Part shown: piece by piece, positions 56,261 to 64,000 of the stretch
Layout: each line of letters begins with the position of its first letter
Numbering within the stretch: the first letter of the stretch is position 1
NCBI RefSeq assembly: GCF_010389155.1
Contig: NC_057767.1
Coordinates: 2,232,001 to 2,296,000, forward strand
Direction: 5' to 3'
DNA from: Erigeron canadensis
Lineage: Eukaryota > Streptophyta > Magnoliopsida > Asterales > Asteraceae
DNA: 64,000 nucleotides
Translations under genes and position numbers: made by a program
The notes under the pieces: model-generated
Databases searched by the model: none
The model's input: the letters and a program-made list of their open reading frames with translations, nothing else
Told to the model about the DNA's origin: nothing

Positions 56261-57383
56261 AACTAAACTATCAAATTTAGTATTGTTTCCAAACCTCAAC
56301 CATTGCCAACTCCAACACTAGAAAATCAGAGTCTTTTCTCTTTTGTACCTTTTCAAACAAAGCATAAGTGACAACAATTAGCAACATCATTAAGGTAATA
56401 TCTTTTCACTTATTATCATTAATATATTTTTTGTCTATCCAGTTTCCTGCTACATATGTATTTGTTTACAGATTTAAACAGTTGGCCTATCATTGAGGGA
56501 TCGACATCTCGGGCAGCGAATCTCCTTCATCAGCAAGAAAAGAGTAAAATACACTCATGGAAGGAACGGGCTGATGTACGGAAGTGCCTGGAATAGTGGT
56601 TTGTAAATGTTGGTAGTCCTTTTAATTAGAACTTCAAAGAGTCAGATTCGACGTTTCAAAGTTACAAGAAGCTTTGCACGGTTCTTTTATTGTACGAATA
56701 TTGGATCCAATATCATGAGTTATAAGAATCATCTTCTTCCGCAAGCTCAAGAGTTGTACGGTGGTTGAGATATATGGGTTTTCTGGTTCCGGAGGGATGG
56801 GGGAGGAGCGTTCCAGCAATTACCTGCTTCATTCCAAGCATACCATAAGTGTAACGTTGAATTTTGATCAGGCAATGGAAAATTTAAGGAAACAAGGAAA
56901 AATGAGAGATTGAATCCAAATGGAAGCCAAATGAGGGTGATCAAGGCATTAAACGGGTTGGGTGTTGGACCAGACCACCGATCAGGTGACACTAGGGTTG
57001 TCTTTTAGGATCATAAAATCTTCCTGCAAATTTGCTAGATCTTTAGATGAAACCAAACGATGTGTGGTGATAAAATTAACTTGTATTAATTTGCAAACAA
57101 TTTCTATGACATGGTTTATTACTGTTGAGGGACACCTCAGTTATCGTCGAAGGACAACTCCATTAGTCTATCATTAAAGGACAACTTCTTGCAATTTGCC
57201 ACCATGCATTAATACTACACACTGTGATCACTTTCTGCCTATCGACTGTACTTTCACTAAGCAAAGATTAGATAAACTACTACACTAACGTCAACCCGAT
57301 GATCACAAAACTTTATCAACTTTATCAAAGTCATGAAACACATAGACTTAGCTCGCCGTGCATCGCACGAGACTGCACTCTAG

Positions 57384-58930
57384 TATGTATAATAGATTAG
57401 CAAAAGTATAATAGGTTGCCTGGCTTTGTGTATACGCGTTTTTGCAATTCCAATTTGTAAGCCAAAATATAGTTTCCATATATAAGTAAAATTTGAATTT
57501 GACTCTTATGTGTTTATGAATTCACGTGGACTATGTAGTAGGCATATGTAGTAATTGTGGGTATGTAACTCCACCAGGTACTAAACATTGATTATGACTT
57601 TTTTTTTTTTAATTTTAATGGCTTAGATTGATTACTTTTATATTTTCAATGGTCAAGATTATCTTGAAATTAATTTTTTTTCTTAGTTATGGTAGCTATA
57701 TATATATATATATAACTTAAAAATGGCTTATGTGATTTTTCTCTTTTATCCACTTTCATTTTCACCCTTAATTAAACTAAACAATAAAGGCTGTTAAAAT
57801 ATTTTAAAATAATACGAAATTTTGAGTATTTTTTGAAAATAAAAATGAAAAAAAAAATGAAATGAAACAAAAGAATTGTCTAATTACATTTTTACCTATT
57901 GAGTAAAAAAGTAAAGATAATAACACGATTTTGTTATTCCCTGCAAATACAAGCACTTTTGCCTGTTATTAATATAATTCGTCATTTAAAGTCATAATTG
58001 ATAACATGAAATAAATTATACTACCTCCTACCAAGATTGATTCATATTTCAACCTACAAGAAAACTCAAATATTTACAAACGCAAAATTTAAAACTTGTA
58101 ATTAATTGATCCCACCACCCGTATACCCTATTTATGGTTCGTCCATATTCCGTAAAGACGATAACACATGTGATATTACGCTTTATAAAATAAGATTGAA
58201 CAATTATTTATATAAAATAAGTGGTTGGGTATCGTAAAAGAAGTATTAAAGTAAAACAAATAAGACAAGATATTGACTCTTGGATCATTGTTAAATTGAT
58301 GCACGAAGATTCACGAAGCAATTGATACACGATGATTTTCATGATGCACGGTGATCTTCAGGGAAGAGAAACCTATTGTTTTATTTCTTTTATTACTTTA
58401 ATACTTGTTTTATTTTACCTAAAACCTATAAAATAATAATAACCTTATAAATCAAAGTTATTTTTTATCAAGAAAATGTGTTTATTAAATAGTAACGAAT
58501 TGCGTAATATTTTTAAACTAGTTATTCTCAACTCACGCTTCGCGACGGATCAACTAAATTACATATTTGAAGAACGATGATCAATAATAGTTACCCTGTA
58601 AGAAAATCTAAATGTTGAAAGGCGGACTCAATCATGAGTAGATACAAACATCCTGCACAAATGCAAACTAACTATATCCAAGTGTTTTACTAAAGTAAAG
58701 TTTGAAGTAGTCTTAACAATGGTAGCAGTTGCGTACAATTCAGAACCATAAGGGCCTCATATATGTTGATTAGGCTTTAAAGAAAACCATGAACTTAAGT
58801 ATCCACTAAGAACACTCACACTCTTTAGCCAACTGAAGTGTTTTTGATGGATCCAAAGTGTAACAATTAATTTTGTATAGGTTCAAACCCTATGAGGAGC
58901 ATTACATCAAACACATCTATCTCCGTTTTT
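57384..58930. other. AT-rich spacer without a gene
   Basis: Contains TA and A/T runs. At 58520-58550 a minus-strand Helitron-like end (CTAG with a 'tccgtcgcgaagcgtgag' hairpin) may be present. No coding region recognised. Confidence 0.35.
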
Positions 58931-58938
58931 TTAATCAA

Positions 58939-58952
58939 CCCCCCCCCCCCCC

Positions 58953-58984
<32 letters not shown>

Positions 58985-58996
58985 AAAAAAAAAAAG
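58939..58996 (+). repeat. Poly-C followed by poly-A tract
   Basis: About 32 C (with one T) followed directly by about 20 A. ORFs across it are homopolymer artefacts. The length may be an assembly estimate. Confidence 0.85.
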
Positions 58997-59289
58997 AATA
59001 CAACAAATTCGGGAAAAAGCTTCAATAATTTATCCAATTTTTTTTTCAAAATTCCACTGGTGGATAAATTAAAAAAATACACTTCAAACACACCTAAATA
59101 CATAAATGAAACCACGACCAGGCAAATCTTCTTTGGAAACCTAGCTGACAATGGCGAGTTGATTGCATCGATTTAGATGGGACAACTTTGGGGAAAAACG
59201 ACCTAGTCAAAAATTAGGGCACATAGAAAATTATTTGGAGATAGAAATAAACTTTGATGTGGAGGAAGCCGATATGTGAAATCGAGTTT

Positions 59290-60376
59290 AATAATTTATA
59301 ACAAGATCCACCGCTTACTGACTACCACACACTTACGGGCAGTGTACCCGTTCGTATGTAATATAGTTAATTGGTAAGACCAGGATCGAACACAAGGACT
59401 GAATGTTGTACTTAAGGTTGTAAAAATGTAAATCAAGAGAAAGTTTGGTTTTTGACCGAGTTGTCACTTTGCGTTTCAGAACACAAATTTAAGAACACAA
59501 ATATCACCAAGAACACAAATTTAAGGAGAAGAAATCACTTCATTAAGATCTTTGACAAAATGTTAAGTAAAACCAACTTGAATTCAAAATACTATGCAAC
59601 CATAACTAATTGTTTCATTTCATCTTCATAGATGTATAAAGATTTAGCTACTCATAATGTTAAAAGCTAAAGATTGAAATAGAAAGGAAGACATAATGTA
59701 CCAAATATAGAGAATAAATCCAAATCGAAGTTACAATCGAGCTACAATGAGTAACAATAGCTAAAATTAATCTTCAAGTCTTCAAATGATGTTGGAGTAG
59801 TGAAAAACTCTTGAAAACCCTTGAAAATCGGCTGGAGTATAAGTGTGTGAGCTAAAGTGTCCAAGACTAGGGTTTGGGTGGAATGGTGGATGGTATTTAT
59901 ACCCCAGGAGAGAGAAAATGGTGATGTCAGCTCGATCTCGCGCCGCTAGGAACTCGGGTCGCGCCGCTAGAGGTGTTATTGAGCATTTCTGACCGAAAAA
60001 CAGCAAACTCGCGCCGCTATATCTTCTCCTCGCGCCGATACTGGGCTGAACACACTGGATCGCGCTGCCAGAGCACCAGCTCACGCCGCTATCTCCGTCA
60101 AGCCAAAGTTCTGACTTTGAATTCCCTCAACTCGCGCCGCGACCTCCCATCCTCGCGCCGCTAGGTCTTGCCTGGAGTTGCCGTTTCAGCTTCGTTCTTC
60201 TTCCGTTATTGCATATGGACCACTTCTGAGCTATTTTCTACCATTTGGGAGCAATATACCTGTTGTAGGCCTGAAACCACTAGCAAATACCATAACGCAC
60301 CACAAAACAAGTATAAACGGCTATAAAACTAGTACAAAACGTCCAATTCGGTGTAGGGAAACATGTACAATTTGAG
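59290..60376 (-). mobile_element. LTR-like remnant with adjacent polypurine tract
   Basis: On the minus strand TGATAAGCCTCAAATTG follows AAGTATGGGGAGGTT, a polypurine-tract/LTR-start arrangement. The body runs to about 59290 and contains 'cgaacgggtacactgcccgt'. Internal non-LTR sequence continues to about 60700. No pol motifs. The far end is approximate. Confidence 0.5.
59936..60165 (+). repeat. Dispersed CTCGCGCCGCTA motif, about eight copies
   Basis: The 12-bp word (t)cgcgccgcta or close variants occurs about eight times in 230 bp, separated by unrelated sequence of 15-35 bp, inside the LTR-like remnant. This is far above chance in AT-rich DNA. Confidence 0.85.
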
Positions 60377-60890
60377 GCTTATCAAACCTCCCCATACTTA
60401 AACCTTTCTTGTCCTTTGGCAAGTATGCACTTAAAGAATCAAAGACTCAAATTGTCAAAACAAAATATAGTTAAGAGAAAAGTTTCCTACCAAGCGGTGT
60501 TGAATACCAAAAGCAAATGCATTTAAAAACTAATGAGCAAAGTTTTAGACGAAATCAGAATATTCTACTAATCTAAAGCAAAACCATCTTTCGGTTACAA
60601 TTAAAATCCTTCCTATGCTTGTGTTTACCTCTTTAACATTTCTATTGTTCCAATTGACCTTAAGCTCGTTCTTACTAAGCTTATAATCCACTGGCAAGCT
60701 TCAAAATTATTATTGGCACTCACAACACTGAACATGGTGAATTGTTATTATATTAATTTTATAAGTAATTAAATGGAATCTGAATTCCATTACCAAACAA
60801 GATACGAAATAGAATTGAGATTCCAATTTTATCAAATTCCATGGAATTCTGCGAACCAAACATCGATTAGTTTTAAAAAACAATCATTAC

Positions 60891-60972
<82 letters not shown>
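60891..60972 (+). repeat. TCTA microsatellite
   Basis: About 20 perfect TCTA units. Confidence 0.95.
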
Positions 60973-61127
60973 GAATTCCATCGATCCATTTATCATATTA
61001 TTTGAAGGAAATGGAAAGGATCAAGGAAATATAAGAAATTAATTGAAATAATTTGGATTGGTTTAATTTATGGAAGAGAATGTGTAATCTAATCTAGTTA
61101 CGTCGGTCACCAGGTGTAACACCATTC

Positions 61128-61557
61128 TGTTGGGATTTTATTAACTATACAACACTTTGTATCGATTATGAATGTTCACAATTTGAAAAAACTTCAAATT
61201 AGTTTATTCAAAACTTAGGGTTTAAAGTGTAAATAATTAAAAATCAATTTAATTAACCCGAACTCAACTTCCCTTAAAAGGGTTGTAGAACTCGAATTCG
61301 ACTTCCCCTTGGAAAGGGGATGTCGAATTTCAGACCTAGTTTGACCAGAATAAGTTTAGTTAAACACCTTTTAATAAAACATGAACATCCTTAATTAATT
61401 ACGATTAATTAATTAAGCAAATAAATTAATCTAGTTTAATTTATTTATGCCATAATTAATTAACCTAACTAATTATATATGCGGAATAAGTTAATAAAAC
61501 AATTAACTAATTAATTCCCTAATTACGATCTATCATGCATGCAACATAACCAACTAA

Positions 61558-61593
<36 letters not shown>

Positions 61594-62234
61594 GAAAGAA
61601 GACTAACCTCTTTGTAGAAACCCGGAAACAAGAACTCCGTCACATACTAGAGCCCAAAGTATGAACTCCTTTAAAGACTCGTACGGAACCTAGCTAAGTG
61701 CTAGCTATAACTTCCATTATAACAAAATACCCACCATATTTAAAAATAACTAGAAAAGCTAGCTCAAAAATCTCCACCAAAGGGTGGTGATTATCGACCC
61801 ATGCTTCACAAGAGAGAATAGAGAGTTAAATTGAAATAGGGTTTTAGGTCTCTATTTATAAGAATAGAAAACCCTTAGGTTTCCTTCTCCCAATCAATGT
61901 GGGACAAGGAAACATCCTTTTTCCCTTTTTCCTTTTCTCATGGCCGTCCTAGTGTGGAACCCCATGGGTCGACTTCGGGTTGACTCATGGTGCTTGATGT
62001 CCGATCCCGCTTTCGACCCGACTTGCGTTTCCGACCCGCTCGTCATTTCCAAATCTGTTTTCGGAAACTTTTCCAAAAACTATTTTTAGAAACTTTTAGA
62101 TATTATCTTTTACAATGTACATTTGTTATAAATATAAAGTTCAACTAAGCTCTCCCCATTCTTCGCGTGCGACCCTAAAGGTTCATAGATATGAGGCCAT
62201 ATAAATATATTGGAATACTCTCATAAATTCAACA
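61128..62234. mobile_element. Possible Copia-type solo LTR
   Basis: Begins TGTTGGGATTTTATT and could end at ...AATTCAACA. The section 'caatgtgggacaagg...' is common in plant LTRs. No target duplication was found, so the boundaries are tentative. Contains an AAAT microsatellite. Confidence 0.35.
61557..61592 (+). repeat. AAAT microsatellite
   Basis: About nine AAAT units. Confidence 0.9.
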
Positions 62235-63239
62235 TGTTCCGCGGGCCTTAGCTGGATCCAGGCTGTTTCCCTCTCGATAATGAAGCTTATCCCCCGTCGT
62301 CTCACTGGCCAACCTTGGCCCCTGTTAATTTGAGGTCATATCTAGTATTCAGAGTTTGCCCACTCCTCCCCACTCCTCATCACCTAAATAAACACAAAAG
62401 AAACAAGAAAAAGAAAAAAAGAAAGAAAGAGAAACTCGTAGACACACTTGGGCAATGCGGTTCGCACCCAATAGGTACCGGAAAAACTTGCCCGACTCCC
62501 CTTCTCCATTTTTTCTATAAATGCTAACCTAGTGACACACTAGGGCCATAAGCAATCTACTATCAGATGGTAGAACTATCTTGTTCTTAAGAAATACATT
62601 ACCAAATACAAGATAATAACAAAGAATTTAAACTTTCACGTCGATGGGTGATTGTACACCACTACGAGGTTAGGTTTTGAAAAGGGTGATGATGGGTGTT
62701 TTGGTTATTTTTTGGTGATTCCTGAAGGTAGGGTTCGTGCCTCTTTACGCCAATCAAACGTGTGTAGGCGCTAGCCAATTATGATTGTACTAGCGAATGA
62801 GGTTTAGATCTGGTAAATTGTGTTATGTGTTGTACGAGTGAATGAATGAATGAATGCCTTTGGAAGGTCTTATGAATCTCCTTTTATAGGTTGAGTTTAT
62901 CTTGGGAGAAAAGTAAAGACTTCTAGGGTTTTCTTAAGCCCTAGACCAGGAATATCTTTTCCTTATTTACCAGCCTCAAATGATAAGATCATATCCCGAA
63001 CTTATAGGGGAACAATTCTTAACCCTTTTATCTTCTGCGGGAACTTTCGTTACGAAGAACCTTCATGTCATAGCGTGCTACTGTACCTTCGTGTAACATG
63101 TCCTGTGTACCGCTCAAAGGATATACTATCACGAACGGACTAAAGCGAGGAGTTCTTTGGCCATACATAGTTAAAGAGGATGGGAGCCAACCTCTTTCAT
63201 GACCCATGGCCCCGATCTTTGTTTTTTCGTATTTATTAT
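62235..63239. other. Spacer with no recognised gene
   Basis: Mixed-composition sequence, possibly internal retroelement DNA next to the proposed LTR. No protein motif recognised on either strand. Confidence 0.35.
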
Positions 63240-63426
63240 GGAAGAGGATTCCCTCAAGTTACAATACTAACTTGAGTCAAGTTAGAAGAATCATGGCCCT
63301 TGGATTAAAATCAAGGGCCAGGGTTCAATGATCATCATTGAATCTTGACCTTTGATTTTAATTCAAGGGCCATGATTCTTCTAACTTGACCTATCAAGTT
63401 GTTTCAACTTGAGTGAATCTCTTTCC
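63240..63426. mobile_element. Foldback MITE, near-perfect hairpin
   Basis: Ends GGAAGAGGATTCCCTCAAGTT and its inverted relative. The core 'caagttagaagaatcatggc' and 'aatcaagggcca' are mirrored around aatgatcatcatt. Flanks atttattat and atttatatg share the first six bases, a partial 9-bp duplication. No coding capacity. Confidence 0.8.
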
Positions 63427-63469
63427 ATTTATATGGGTGATGAATGGGGAAGAGTGGGGAGATATTACA

Positions 63470-63560
63470 ATCAATGTTTTGAAAACCGGACCGGACACTG
63501 AACCGGTCTCATAAAATTTTACAGGTCGGACCGGTCGGATCGGTCGAACCGTAGTCAGAC
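63470..63560. repeat. GGACCGGTC-rich dispersed repeat
   Basis: Begins 'caatgttttgaaaaccggacc' and is rich in ccggtc/gaccgg words. It resembles a common plant repeat and, in style, the insert at 9720-10010. Boundaries unresolved. Confidence 0.4.
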
Positions 63561-63616
63561 CGGATTTTGATTAATGAATAAATATTTGTCCCTCATGTAT
63601 TTAATGGATTAAAAAA

Positions 63617-63679
63617 ATAATATGTGAGTGTTTCACACCTTAGCTTAAGTACCTAACAGCCTTATATTAGCATCCCCTA
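63617..63679. mobile_element. Partial family-1 MITE
   Basis: 'aataatatgtgagtgtttcacaccttagcttaag...acagccttatatt' matches the right arm of the element at 1484-1671. The rest is missing. Confidence 0.55.
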
Positions 63680-63931
63680 TAAAATATATCTATATTTATA
63701 TTTATTGTGATTTTTTACTTATTAATTTATTATATAACTTTTAAGATAGAAATACAACGACTTTATACTTGAAGGAACAAATTGGTGATATTTTTTGCCG
63801 GCTTTTAAAATCATCAAAAAGACCTACTTTACCAATCTCGTTGTATTAATTGAAAAAGAAAGCATCAGAGAGACATCAAAACACAGTTCATGGTCCATAC
63901 ACACAACTACATACTGTATATGTGGTCTTTT

Positions 63932-63966
<35 letters not shown>

Positions 63967-63968
63967 TA
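63932..63968 (+). repeat. ATC microsatellite
   Basis: About eleven ATC units. Confidence 0.9.
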
Positions 63969-64000
63969 TCATGTAGATATCAATTCTTTAACCCATCTAC

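Larger units (their letters stand above)
52122..57383 (+). mobile_element. Helitron B, immediately after Helitron A
   Basis: Starts A|TCTATATAAAGTTGAG (52122), two bases after Helitron A ends. It ends with hairpin CGTGCATCGCACG (57357-57369) and CACTCTAG|T at 57383. The last 30 bp are nearly the same as those of Helitron A, so both belong to one family. Additional 5'-end-like starts occur near 52510 and 52615, suggesting repeated insertion or template switching. Cargo includes an MCM exon relic (54327-54401) and a nested TRIM-like element. Confidence 0.65.

Noticed and set aside
58867..59176. ORFs with poly-Pro/Lys or poly-Phe/Gly
   Set aside because: Created by the poly-C/poly-A tract.
60773..61042. 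ORF with repeated LSIY units
   Set aside because: Product of the TCTA microsatellite.

Overview
The window reads as nuclear DNA from a eudicot plant: AT-rich, intron-containing genes with plant-type splice sites, and very dense transposable elements. A SINE-like 3' end with a TTG-rich tail near position 700 makes an asterid (perhaps Asteraceae) plausible, but this is only an inference. There are no rRNA genes, CRISPR arrays, operons or recognisable functional tRNA genes.

Three protein genes can be rebuilt exon by exon, all on the minus strand. (1) A secreted GDSL esterase/lipase, five exons, 4997-13531, 386 aa. (2) An RBR (RING-IBR-RING) E3 ubiquitin ligase, two exons, 20984-21970, 305 aa. 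(3) Translation initiation factor eIF2B subunit alpha, five exons, 33107-46950, 365 aa. In each case the reading frame is kept across every proposed intron and the family motifs are in place. A fourth, less certain gene at 851-1883 (+) looks like a SKP1-like protein whose acidic loop has grown to 136 codons.

Broken genes include an ABCC-transporter relic (2430-4447), a Myb/SANT-type Harbinger-accessory gene (10440-11878), a deletion copy of the RBR first exon (28373-28542), a Copia reverse-transcriptase relic (30515-31155), two helicase C-terminal relics of Helitrons, and an MCM exon inside a Helitron.

Mobile DNA fills the rest. Elements with identifiable ends are two hAT-like elements (6478-6965 and 15688-16532, each with 8-bp duplications), a Stowaway MITE (16617-16870), MULE-like elements (18180-19688 with a perfect 9-bp duplication, 26702-28140, 34648-39593), long LTRs (35055-38479 and 48158-50180), a pol-less Copia-type element (40552-43542), a TRIM-like element (54735-56260), and a head-to-tail pair of Helitrons (50265-52119 and 52122-57383). 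Several foldback MITEs sit in TA microsatellites.

The genes do not form a pathway. The main organisational theme is gene size inflation by insertion: the esterase has a 6.9-kb intron and eIF2B-alpha an 11.9-kb intron, both packed with nested elements, and both host opposite-strand ORFs. I did not find a clear new biological system. The strongest leads are the acidic SKP1-like protein, the GC-AG intron in eIF2B-alpha, a long foldback inside an LTR, and the Helitron pair carrying an MCM exon.
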